DNA of 64,000 nt, taken from the NCBI RefSeq assembly GCF_905220565.1, contig NC_059416.1:9052001-9116000 (forward strand), in the 5' to 3' direction. Each line of letters opens with the position of its first letter. The first letter of the stretch is position 1. This stretch comes from Melitaea cinxia (lineage: Eukaryota; Arthropoda; Insecta; Lepidoptera; Nymphalidae). This document shows, one piece after another, positions 1 to 12,900 of the stretch. The notes under the pieces are model-generated. The model saw only the letters and a program-made list of their open reading frames with translations. It had not been told where the DNA came from and made no database searches. Made by a program: the position numbers and the translations under genes.

Positions 1-751
1 TTGAAGTAAGAGACTTGAAATTTAAAATGTATGCTCTATAGATGATGAGAAGGTGTCCAAATAATGTATCTTTAGAAATCAACTCCCTTTTGGGGTTAAA
101 ACGGGGGATCGTAGGTTGACTCACTCATCACGAAATCTCCAAAACTATAACATCTACAAACTTAAAATTTGGCAACTAGGTTACTTATAGGACGTAGACA
201 TTCGCTAAGAACGGATTTTACGAAACTCGGTCCCTAAGGGGGTAAAACGGGGGTTGGAAGTTTGTATGAAAGTCCTATTTTAAATGTATGCTCTGTAGAT
301 GGTGAGAAGGTGTCCAAATAATGTATCTTTAGAAATCAACTCCCTTTTGGGGTTAAAACGGGGGATGGTAGGTTTACTCACTCATCACGAAATCTCCGAA
401 ACTATAACACCTACAAACTTGAAATTTGGCAGATAGGCTCCTTAGGGCGTAAACATTCGCTAAGAACGGGTTTTACGAAATTCGATCCCTAAAGGGGTAA
501 AACGGGGGTTGAAAGTTTGTATGAAAGTCCTATGTTTTTGAAGTAAGAGACTTAAAATTTAAAATGTTCGCTCTTTAGATGGTGAGAAGGTATCCAAATA
601 ATGAATGTATCTTTAGAAAGTAACTCCCTTAAGGGGATAAAACGGGGTTTGGAAGTTTGTATGAGAGTCTTATGTTTTTGAAGTAAGAGACTTGAAATTT
701 AAAATATATGCTCTATAGATGGTGAGGAGGTGTCCAAATAATGCATCGTAA
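1..751 (+). repeat. Helitron-associated tandem modules (first array)
   Basis: Diverged copies of the module seen at 16490-18444, with markers CACTCATCACGAAATCTCC (near 121 and 378), GGGGTTAAAACGGGGGAT and GAAGTAAGAGACTTGAAATT. Spacing is irregular (about 256 bp, then a shortened unit). The array is cut by the window edge. Confidence 0.8.
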
Positions 752-1388
752 TCTATACATATAAAAGAGAAAAGTCACTAGCTCACTCATCACGAGAACT
801 CAAAAACCGCTGGATGGTCTATCCATCCAGGTTGGACAAAGATAAAATTTGGCAGGGAGGTAGATTATAGTTAGCAGACGTCCGCTAAGAACGGGTTTTA
901 CGATATTCCACTGCTAAGGGGGTTTAATTGGGGTTGATAGTTTGTATGAAACATATACAGCCTGAAAATAAAACTAAAAATGTGGTGTATAGAGAGGTTT
1001 TATAAAAATAACTATTAAATTATACTAAATTGTGCCTTTTAAAAAGTTACTCAGTTTGATATGCATTTCAAGTGACTGAAATAAAAAAATAATTTGCGTT
1101 AAACATCTTAATAGTAATGTATATCTTCATAACCATGCGGACGTAATCGCGGGCAACAGTTAATTTATTATAAAACAAAGTTCCCAAAAGTGTATGTGAT
1201 CGATTCGCTCAAAATTTACTGAACAGATTTTCATGCGGTTTTACCATTGGAGAGAGAGCTCCACCATTGGCAACAGGAAGGTTTACGAACCGGCTAAGCT
1301 AATTTTGATGAGAATTTCACTGGAAGTTTGCCGGGAAAACTTTGTGACACACTAATTTCAACGCGGGCGAAGCTGCGGGCACAGCTAG
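752..1388 (+). mobile_element. non-autonomous Helitron terminal unit
   Basis: Starts TCTATACATATAAAAGAG after an A and ends with a GC hairpin (GCGGGCGAAGCTGCGGGC) followed by CTAG before a T. These are the 5'-TC and 3'-CTRR hallmarks of Helitrons. Closely matches 18445-19108. Confidence 0.75.
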
Positions 1389-1411
1389 TAACATATATTC
1401 ACAATTATTTG

Positions 1412-1575
1412 TACACTTCCTAACCGCTTTTCTATGCGCTGTCCTATACCCAAAGGTTGTCTGGAAGAAATCGCTCTTTTAGCGATAAGACCGCCTTTGT
1501 ACATCTTCCTCTAATTATTCTACTTTTATTTGTATCTTTTAATGGTGTGCAATAAAGAATATTATTATTATTATT
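1412..1575 (+). mobile_element. LINE 3'-end fragment
   Basis: Contains CCCAAAGGTTGTCTGGAAG, GATAAGACCGCCTTTGTACA and ends GGTGTGCAATAAAGA with an (ATT)n tail, a common lepidopteran non-LTR 3' end. No ORF. Confidence 0.6.
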
Positions 1576-2102
1576 CACTACAAAATATAGTATATGTTCA
1601 TATTTTATGGTTCATCCATTAAAATCGTACTTATTAGCGTGATCCCAGCGAATAATATGGCCTCACAGGCTATGTTATTCACTCCCTCACGACCCCCCAC
1701 CTCCCCCACAAGATTGCCCCGTCTAGACGATTCTGTCGGTCGTTTTTATGATGCATTGAATACAGTTACTCGACTATAATATAGGCGTCACTTAATAATA
1801 TTAGCGATAAGGTAGACAAGCAAATCAATAAGAAACGCTTTATTCTTGATGTAGGCATGACGTCACAAGTCATCTGTCTTTATTAAGGCAATCCAAATCT
1901 TACTGTGTAATAACTCCCACGCTAAAAGTAAAGTTGAGTACCTATATCTATTTTATGAAGTTTATGAAGTTTTCTGAAGATTTTTTCGCCAGATACTGAT
2001 GATGCAGATGACTGACATTCAGAATCAGTTTCACATTAACTACAATTAATTTATTAAAAACTAATATAATTTGTAAACTGTTGTTTGTAACTTGTTTCTT
2101 TT

Positions 2103-2275
2103 GATGACGCGTTGGCGCAGCGGTCATAGACTGGCTGGACGTTTGTACCAGCCATATAGATGTTTGTCGTGGTCTGGGCGTTGTGCTTGTGTATTGTGTG
2201 TGTTTCCGGACCCCGACACAGGAGAAAATCCTACTGGGGGCCGTTGAGTGTTAAGCGTTTATTTATTATTATTAC
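2103..2275 (+). mobile_element. tRNA-derived SINE
   Basis: Head GACGCGTTGGCGCAGCGGTC looks like a pol III A box; body GTGGTCTGGGCGTTGTG is shared with the SINEs at 7424 and 42125. Tail is ATT-rich. Confidence 0.6.
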
Positions 2276-2380
2276 TGTAAAATAGCTACTTGGTGGGCTC
2301 GTTGGGGTGCTTCTGAAGTCTAATCTCGAATACAGATATTTATACCTCTTTAAAAAGTCTATTGGGATTGTTCCTCATTG

Positions 2381-2672
2381 TTAGGTCACAGCAGGAATTT
2401 CCTGCTCAAAATATGGAGCAGCCCGACTAGGGTAAGTACCTCGACCTTACAGAAGATCACAGCAAAATAATACTGTTTTCAAGCAGTATTGTGTTCCTGT
2501 TGGTGAGTAAGGTGACCAGAGCTCCTGGTGGGATTGGGGATTGGGTCGGCAACGCGCTTGCGATGCTTCTGGTGTTGCAGGTGCCTATAAGCTACGGTAA
2601 TCGTTTACCATCAGGTGAGCCGTACGCTTGTTTGCCGACCTAGTGACATAAAATAAAAATAAAATAAATAAA
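2381..2672 (+). mobile_element. LINE/SINE 3' element (ACCATCAGGTGAGCCGTA type)
   Basis: Body with AATACTGTTTTCAAGCAGTA, GGTCGGCAACGCGCTTGCGA, CATCAGGTGAGCCGTACGC and a (AAAATAA)n tail. Nearly the same sequence at 40437-40725 and partly at 15885. Confidence 0.65.
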
Positions 2673-3321
2673 AGGTGAGTTGAATTGACGTCAAAATCAA
2701 TTCAAAATTATTATTTCAGTAAGAAGGCGTAGTGATTGACACGTAGAGTTTGTGGAAATTATCGAACATGGTGCGAGTAATAGGGTCATGTATAGTTTCC
2801 ACTGTTTGTATTCGTGACTTCGTTCGTGATTGCCAACTTATTCATTAATTAAATTCCTGCTTCAAGTAATATCGATCTATTACTTAACGTTAAGATGCCT
2901 GTAAATTCTTAACTTTCAAACCGCAGATCTGGAAATATTAATAAGGCAATCTATACAGAAAGAATAAATGTAATATCGCGATATGTTAATGCATTATAAC
3001 TATATTGTTTTCATGTTAAGAAAATATAATGACGCATTTTTGTTACTAAGCTTAGTCGAGTCCCTTGACCAATCAAATCATAGTAAATTAGAATGTATGT
3101 CTAAAAGGCTTAGTTTACACTAGTTAATCTAAAAGAAAACATTTTTGGCTTCAGTATCAATTATAAAAGTACCTACAATTTTTTTCCTAAACATCTTAAT
3201 TCACAAGAGCTGCTTAATTTATTATATGTTATGGTTAGTGGTTGTTTTGGTTACAATATTTTAGTATGTATTAAGTAATAAACCTGTAATGGTAGTATAT
3301 TTATAGCAATAAATAAATAAA

Positions 3322-3640
3322 TCTAATATATAAAATTCTCGTGTCGCGGTGTTTGTAGTTAAACTCCTCCGAAACGGCTTGACCGATTCTCATGAAATTT
3401 TGTGTGCATATTGGGTAGGTCTGAGAATCGAACAACATTTATTTTTCATCCCCCTAAATGTTAAGGGTAGTCCACACCTAATTTTTTTTTTAATTTTTAG
3501 ATAAATTATTATTTTTTTTATTATCTTTTTATGATACAACATTAAAAAATACATACAACCCTAAATTTTCAACCCTCTACAATCAACCCCTATTTTTAAA
3601 TAGCGTTTAGCGGCAAGACAACGTTTGCCGAGTCAGCTAG
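3322..3640 (+). mobile_element. non-autonomous Helitron, second family
   Basis: Starts TCTAATATATAAAATTCTCG and ends GCCGAGTCAGCTAG before T. Copies at 44315-44631 and, shortened, 56433-56638 share both ends. Confidence 0.65.
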
Positions 3641-3919
3641 TAAATAAATAAAAATCTTCAATGTAAGAACTTAACCCTTTTGTCGATTTATTGTGAGTAT
3701 AGATTAAGACTTATTTAGACAACAAAAAATAGGTAATTTGTAACTACCTAACTTAACTGATCTCGTCATTCATGGTATTATTGATCTGTACAAAATTACA
3801 TAAATGGAAAAATTGTGGAAAAATTCAGAGGATTGTTACAATAAGGAGTTTCGAGGACTTTTTCGAGCATTAGGTAATTTATAAGATATAGTTCTGCTAA
3901 TTAATATCCTCTTCATCAG

Positions 3920-6900
3920 GTGTCTGGTGTTTCTGCTAATCCCGCAGCTATTTTCCCGCGTCGGTCGCTACACTCTGACGTGCTACGCTCTGGTTCTCAT
4001 ACTTACCGGCCCCGCTACGAATACTTTCAGGAATTCCGAAGTTTTGACCGAGTCAATGGCGTGTAGTCAGGTAAAATTTCAGCAATCATTTTATTGTTTT
4101 CTACATTTATCGTAGTAATAAGTCGTTTTTATGTTTAGTTGACTTTTTTAAATATTCATCATATAAAAAACGATCGACATTAACGTTTAGTTCTGAAGAA
4201 CATGAAATTACTGTATCGGTAATACATTGATTTTGAACAATCTACACAATACGATTATAGGAATTAATAAAAAAAATTAATATAAATCAATTAAGTGCTT
4301 TCCCACTGCAAAACCGGTGCTACGTAAACTGAAAATATTTTAAACAAAGAAGCTATTTTAAAATTGAATTTGCAATTATTTTCCTTAATTAAACATATTG
4401 AATAGCTTTTTTTACTTTATTTGATATTTATAGGCATCAGTTCAAGTCGTTAGCTTGCAAAAAATGTGTTGAAAAAATAAATACAACTAGAACAAAGAAT
4501 AATGTTCTACAATGTAATAATAACCTTCAAGTTGCAATTCGACTACTTTACATTTATAATAGTTTTAGGGCTGTTATTGACTACAAGGATACGTATATAT
4601 AGTATTATTACTTTTACTTTATTTTTAAAGAATTTAATGTTGACAATTCATATCAGTGGTCGTCGGTTATGATCTTAGTTATACATATAGATATACAAAA
4701 TGTGTTATGCTACTTGACTGTAAAATTCTAATGTTGTACTCGTAATATTTGTTCTTATACACTCTTTAGAAATCTTTAACGCCATGTAAGTCTTAAAAAA
4801 CTTTGATCGTATATTTGAATTAAATAATTTTTGGTTATTTGAAGTGAAGGCTTTACTTCAAATTTGCGACGAAAAATACGTAGACATGGATCGTTAATAC
4901 TGCATTATGCTGCCGTGCAAAACGAAATAGTTTTATCGCTTCTTTGAATTATAGAGTTCTAGGTACGAGTATATTGGTTAATATGTGAATTAGTTTGAGA
5001 TTATTACTGGTTTAATACAAACTACTGGATTCACTTCAGCCAATCGCAGTCCACTGCTAGACATAGGACTCCACAATTTCGCACCGAAAATGGCGTGAAC
5101 TCATGTGTTTTGCCCATAGTCACCGCGCTGGGCAGGCGGGTTGGTGAGCGCGGGGCTGGCTTTGTCGCACCGAAGACGCTGCTGTCCATCTTCGGCCTGT
5201 GTATTTCAAAGCCAGCGGTTGGATGGTTATCCCGCCATCGGTCGATTTTTTAAGTTCCAAGGTGATAGTGGAACTGTATTATGCCTTAGTCACCTCTTAC
5301 GACACCCACGGGAAGAGAGAAGGTGGCTATATTTTTTGCGGCCGTAACCACACAGTCCTAAAAAAATAAAAAAATAAATTACATACAATTAATAAGAATT
5401 TATAACGTGTATACTTTTCGGTTTGTTATATGACCGTGTATATGTCGTTGCAAAATCATAACTGGCCACACACATCATGGATTAATTGTTTGGCCATTTT
5501 TGGCGCAAACTTGTTGAGGCCTATGTCCAGCAGTGGACTGCGATGGGCTGATGTGTGTATGTGTGTATATGTAAAAATTTTAACTTTTTCTCCCAGATAC
5601 CTTAATATTCAATTTTGTATTGTACAAAATACAAAACAACACATACATCAATAAAATGTTTTTTAATATAATCTTAGTAAAATAAAATTTTATTATATCT
5701 CTAGGAACAAATAAAAACGATTGCTAGACACTATACAGAGACCATCAAAAAACCTTTCAACGCAATGAAGGAGTCTATAAAGTTAATGGTGGATGAGATG
5801 AAACGAGTCACTTCTAAAATGAACAGGATTATATCGAAAATAAGTACATTGGCTATTAGTATTGGTAATTTTATTTCTATTTTATTGAGTGATAAGTTAT
5901 TTGTGGTACGTTTAATTTTATTTAAATATATTATTAAAAGTAAATAATAGAGGCATTTATTCTTTATGAATAACTCTATACAAATAAATAAAATTGGAGT
6001 GTCTGTTTGTAATATTAAAATAACTGCTTTTTACTAAATTCATATGTATGTTATACACGGTACATATACCAAAATAACATTTTTTATAATTTTTGTCTGT
6101 CTGTCTGTCTGTTGTATATCTGTTTGTTCTCGCTAATTAATAATAAAATTGAAGTGTGATTTCAAAATAACTGTGCATTTTGAAGTGCATATAAAGATAT
6201 TTGGACGATACCAAAACACAAACAAACGATTTTAAAGTTTTGTCTGTCTGTCTTTCTGTTTGTCCAGGCTAATCTTTGGAACGACTGAATTGATTTGGGG
6301 TTGGACTTTAACTAGAAGATAGACAAGACTGTAAAGCAACATATTGTAGGCTACTTTACTACTTTTTATCCCGGAATTTTTGCGAAATCGGGATCTTGTA
6401 TACACGAGAAAAACCGCATTTATCGCGCCCGAGTATATATGTAGATAGATAAAAATAATCGAAAATTTGCTATTAAATGCGATAATTATTGCGAGCAAAT
6501 CTATACATCTACTCGTCATCTCTCATATTAAGAAGAAAAATTTGTTTGTTTGTTTAAACGCGCTAATCTCAGGAACTACTGGTTTTAATTGACAAATTAT
6601 TTTTGTGTTAGATAGTCCATTTACCGAGGAAGGCTATATTTTCCCTCAAATTAATGCGGGTAAAGAACAATTGGAATAGAAATACAAATTAGAGGAAAAA
6701 CGTTACGAATAAATGCAAACTTTACGAGTTTTCGTAGGTTTTAATTGGTCACACAAATAAATAGTTAAAATTCCAAAGATAAAAAAAGACAATTATGAAG
6801 GCATTGAACGATACACGATGTAATAACTTGAACTTTTATAAAAAGTTTCAATCTAAACAATGAATGAAAGAGGGCCTAAAATAGGGATAATTTGATCACA

Positions 6901-9900
6901 ATGTAAAAGACAATAAATAATTCATTACTTTTTAAAATAAACATAACAAATTAAATGGAAAAATTCATATTTATTATTCCGAGAAGCACTTACGTTTCCA
7001 TAGCGTTATAACCTTCCGGTATCGATTTGCAATTAATGCAATAGAAAATTACATACTGACATCATTAAGGCGGAACAGAGGACTTGACATACATTTCTTT
7101 CAGGAGACGTAATTCAATCATCATATTCTTGGTTGAATTCAATCGTTGATATTTGCACTCGAAAATTTGGAACTCCATACGATCATTGTGTTGAAGCAAT
7201 CAACAGAGGAATGATGAATTGTAGGAAGAGCTTAGGAAAAGATCTTGCTTGGCTTTGCAACGACCCCGCTGCAAAGTCAGCGTGTTTGACAATGCAAATG
7301 AATAAGTCTATTTGTATTGTTCCCGATTACGCGAGTACTTCATTTTCTGCTACAATTAAGAGAAGTAATAATTTTTGACTACTGCTTAAATTTAACATTG
7401 CAGATATATTGGGACTATGGGATTGACGACGCCTTGGCGCAACGGTCACAGCACTGATTTGTGACTGTTGCGCTGGCAGTTGCGGGTTCAAGTAGTTCAG
7501 ATGTTTGCCGTGGTCTGGGTTTTTGTGCAGTCCTTATGGGTCTTTCCACCGTGCCTCGGAAAGCACGTTAAACCGTCGGTCCCGATTGTTATCATGTATA
7601 CCTAATAGCGATCGTTACCAATAGTACGGAATATATCCACCAACTCGCAGCAGTGTGGTGGATTAAGCTTTGTGTGGATATTACAGGCAGGGTAGGTACA
7701 GGTGATATATTGGGAATATCATACTTTTATAAGATCCTTTTTTACGCGTTGGCGTAGATGATAGATTTTCGAAAGCTGAACGAGTATTGAAAAATTGATT
7801 GATTTGATAGAAAAAAAAAAATGAATCAGGTGAAAATCTTAAAACATTGAACAGAGTCTCGTCTTATTGTTTATTACCATTTGTAATTTGATAACACATT
7901 ACTATTAGAAATACTTCGCTATTATGCCTATCTTACATTATCTTTACTTCTATGGTTTCGCTACTTGGCGACTATGTTTCAACTTAATATTATGTGTTTT
8001 AAAAACATGGAAAATATAATGGTGGAAAGATTCCGTATATTGTAGTCTTAGAGTTTATCTATTAAAAACATGCTTATTTTAACATGCTTTTTAAGTTATA
8101 CTTCTTTTGGCGCGTTAGGGAAAAATTATGTCATAAAAAATAAAAATTAAATAAATAAAATAAAAAATAAATAAATAAAAAAAGACACCCTGAAGTTAGT
8201 CAACGAAAAAGAAGTTGGCAACGTGAAGTTAGCTCGCCAATAAAGTATAACTTCCTACATGCGCACATAAGTACACACACACTTTTTTATTGCTTATTAT
8301 ATATTATTATGTTTAAGTATTGACATATACGAATATAGTTGATAATTTTGATACTTATTGTTATTATACAAATACAAATGAGTAATATGTCCTTTGTTTT
8401 CAGGAGTCAGAAATTATATTACTCGCATCAATAGTACATTCTTCGTCAACGCACAGTTTCATCACATCTATTCCTACAGTAGCAATGATAAGAGCACGCC
8501 CAGTCAGATTGCTGCTGGTATCGTCACTGAGATCAGGAAAAGGGCTGATCCTTTGCTGACTTGGTTGTCTTGGAGTTCCTGTATCACCAGCTTGTTTTTA
8601 TTGCTTATTATTTTTCGGTTACTAATTTGTTTTGTGATTGTTTTTTTTTCTGTTTTATTGAGTAACAAACTAATTTCTGTCATGTGTAAGTCAATGGAAA
8701 TATCTAATAGACTTAAATGAGCAGATTATAATTATTAGTAACTAGCTGCCCGGACAGATTTCGTTCTGTCAAACGTTATAGTAACATTTTGCTTTAATTT
8801 TTTTTTTTTTTGTATAAAACCGTCCATGCCATAAGGAACATACAAAAAAATAAATTAGCCGAATTGGTAGAGCCATTCTTGCATTATGCGCTTAACAACA
8901 ATTATTTTTATTTATATAGATAGTTATTGTGCTACTCGATGACATACATTTTTTTTTTGAATTTTAAAATAATTATCATACACAAATGTAACTAATTTGT
9001 CACTATTCAAGTTTTGCTTATGCACACCGTTTTCTAATAATCATTGATAGCTTCTAAGCCACAGATTGTTTGTTGCCTTTATTCCATGGCGTGTTTGTTT
9101 ATTATTTAAAGTAAATACCAATTTCAGGGCTAAATACTATCAACATATGTTCGAGACACGATCTCGCTTTGACAACATCTATGTCACTAAAGAATTACGT
9201 GAATTAGATTTTAAACGATATAAAGAGGGGCGTGAAACCGTATTACCCCTGAACAGACGAGAACAGGCCAAATATATTTGCGTTAGTTTTTAATCAAATT
9301 TCTATGTTATACTAGTCGGGCCCTGCGCGCTTTACTACGATTTTTTTTTGGTCGTATCAACTCAGAAACCTTTGTGGGCTCATGCGCGACACTTTGCTGA
9401 AGATAATGACATAATCAAATGCATAGCTTACAATTCTATAAAGGACATACAGATAGACATTCATTTTTATACATATAGATGATTGCTAGTGTCATACATT
9501 ATCACTTATAGTGTCGATCATATAACCCTGGTAGAATGTACAATATCTAAATAGGATAGCTCCAGAGATAATAATAAATAGATTAATAAACGCCTTAAAG
9601 TCATCGTCGTCTAGTAATATAAAAATTCTGTATTTGAGGTCTGAAATATCTGAGCACGACTGACATCTTTATGGCCTGTGCAAAAATTTGTCGTGACATA
9701 GAATCCTAAATCATTACCGCAACCACCAGTTGCTACGACTACACTGTATGTCTTTAAAATTGCTACTCCAAATCAATTTCCTTAAAAAAATAATCATTTG
9801 ACGTAGTGTATACCTATTTAGGAGCAACTGTATGAGACTTGTTACTTGGTTGTTGTTGTACTGCAGTTAGAATTTCATACTATAAATAAAGACATTCTGT

Positions 9901-12900
9901 AGTATATTTAATATCAGCATTGCACCCGTGCGAAGCCGGGGCGGGTCGCTAGTACAAAATATAAAATGTTATTGCACAATTCATATATTTACTACAAAAC
10001 TTATAACTTTTAGATTTCATCATTCCGTCTCGTTTCATCAGAGAAGATTTATTTGACTCGTTCGATGGTTTTCATGGCAATTACAACTTTCAAACTCTCG
10101 ATACACATGGTGGCTGATTACAGTTTGTATTGGGTTTTGATGACGATACGTTATCATGGCGAAAGACAGACGCCTTTTTCACGTTTGTATAATATTGTCT
10201 GATGTTTATAAATGTGTTTTTGCTCACGATATAGAAGTGCAAGCATTACAGATAGCTCCTAAACATAAGAATTTAATTCACCGTTATTAAGTTTTCGTTA
10301 TAAAGCCAAAGTAGGTATCTTTATATGATCGAATTTAAATTCACATGCACTTAATAAGACTTTATTTATGCTTCTGATACAAATTGTAATATGTTAATTT
10401 TTTGATAATTAGACTACTTATGAATTATAATCTCTTAAAATGAGACTAATGCAACATACCAAAAAGTTTAAGTTTTCGCATTTATTTAGTTGATATATGT
10501 TTGACAAGGTAATTACATAATAATACGTATATGGAATGAAATGTAAATAAATATTATCGAAGTCAAGCGTAAAAGTTCAAGCAGTTAGTTACTGTTTAAA
10601 AAAAATAAGATTTATCCGAAATCGGGGACTCACATTGCCCTTCCTAAATAATGTTTGCAAAAGTTTTTGTTCCTAAAATAACGTTTATTTCAGCTGGTCC
10701 CTCCGACGCTGGCGTTTATGTATCAGGAAATGGAATAGTTCGAGATTTTATTAGTTCGTTATTGAAATCTATAACATCACCATTCCTGTCACGAAAACCG
10801 ACAACTGTAAATTGCCTTCCTAACCCATTTCCACCTGACTTACAACGCTATGCTCAAATCGGTTAGCATTTTATAATTAAGTGTGGAATATCCACAACCA
10901 AATCCACACTATAATTGAAATCATAAGCTTAATTCACTAACTTTCTTCTTAATATCACCAGAACTTTTATTGTCAACCACTTCGTTGTCCTCCTATAAAC
11001 TTTAGGTCTAAATTAAATTTTGCAAGAAATGTATTGTCATGATTTTGAATCCTCATCTAGACCAGACTTTCATAAGTAATATTGATTATTTTTTTTGTTT
11101 TATAGCTATACTCATAGTTTTTCTGTGGTTCTTTGCATTATTTGAACCGTATGGACTTCGGTTCCGTCATGTTATTATGGGACACTACCAACCTGATCGG
11201 GCGAAGACAAGAGCTGTCTGGCTTTACAATCATATATTGAGGACTAGAGGTCAATTCTCTTAAAACTTTAATTAAGAATCGAGTAAAAATTCCACTTTTT
11301 TTCAGATATTAATAATTATAAATAAATATCTACACAATACACACACGGTCGTCTGTTCTTAAAGTAAGCAACCCAAAGCTTGTGTAATATTGTGTATATA
11401 ACAGCCGACTGGTATAGCTTCATTTTTTTTTTTCGATCAACATACTTATAAATAATACATGTATAGATATATAAGTAAATATTTATATTACACTCAGACT
11501 CAATGTGGGAATCGAACCTATAACCCTCGAAGCAGAAAGCAGGGTCACTACAAACTGCGCCAACGGGCTAGTCAAAATAATATATCTATATGTTTCTAGT
11601 TCTAAATATTTTTTAACATCAAATTTTTTTGTCATCGAAGATTCCGCATTTTCCGATGGCTTGTAGTAATGACCTAATAGTGATATTATCACAAATTTTT
11701 TAATAAATGTTAGAATAAATAAATAGAACGTATATAATACATGAAACAAAAGTTGAGAATAATTAGAAAATCGACTTCTTCCTTTTGCAGCTAGTTTTAT
11801 GAAGTTTGCTAGGAGAAAACTCCACCGTGAATATAAATATTCGTCGGACGAAAATCTAACATTTCGTTACTGGATAGATTCTATAATGCCGTAAATAAAA
11901 CTTATAGTATTAGTCACTTTTTTTAAATATCATATCAAAAATCGACCGTTCCAACGGCGACGCTATTACGTGTATGCTGATACATGAGGTTATGATGGCG
12001 CCGCGGTCGTTTAGAACCGAAAATAAAAACGTATCAAAAATTTCGATCTAACGGGTACATAGTTCCATAGCTTATTGGCTAAAGCACCGACACGGTCTGT
12101 CGGAGATGCAGGTCCCCGCTGGAACGGTCGATTTTTGATATGATATTAAAATAAATCGTACGAATTTATAGTAGTAGTATTGTGTTCTTTTTCCTTATTA
12201 AAACCTAGTAATCAATATTCCTTCAAACGATTTTAAGATGCTGGTGTCTCAGATATGTATTTGGTACACTTCCGAAGAATCTTCATTGCTTATTGTGTAG
12301 CACATTCGAAGAACTGAGTGACTCAGACACGAAATTAATAAAGTATTGCAATATAGTCCAATTTACGTACTGATTTTTTACTTTTAATTTTTCTAGTGAT
12401 TGCTTCATTTGATGTAACATATATTGTATGTTTACATAATATTGTTGTTACCTAACAAACTAACCAGCTTATAGATAAAATTTGCTAAAGGTAGCAATAC
12501 ATTTGACGTACATTACTTTCTCATTTACTTTATTTAGACTCGTATATACGTAACCACCAGATACATTTTTGGTAAACTAAAAAACCTAAAGCATAACGTG
12601 ACTCATGATTAATAAATAGATAACATAATTATGTGATAGAATAAGTATACATATTTAACTGATTTTAGCTGTGAAACTTTGAAATGTCCAGGAGTGTACT
12701 GCGTCCGATGCTTCTCTGATATTGGTCGTTTATGCACTATTTGCTTATCACCTAAAGATTATGGTGATATGAGTGATGTCAGTTTAGAAAAGTAAGTTAA
12801 ACTGTGTTATGCATTAACTATAATATTATTTTTAATGTCACAAACTGTATTTCCATTTTAGAGGTTCATCTGATGAAAGTGATAGTTCTGATGAAGAAGC

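Noticed and set aside
12059..12124. Functional tRNA gene
   Set aside because: No T at position 33 of the anticodon loop and the apparent acceptor stem runs into the element's inverted repeat.
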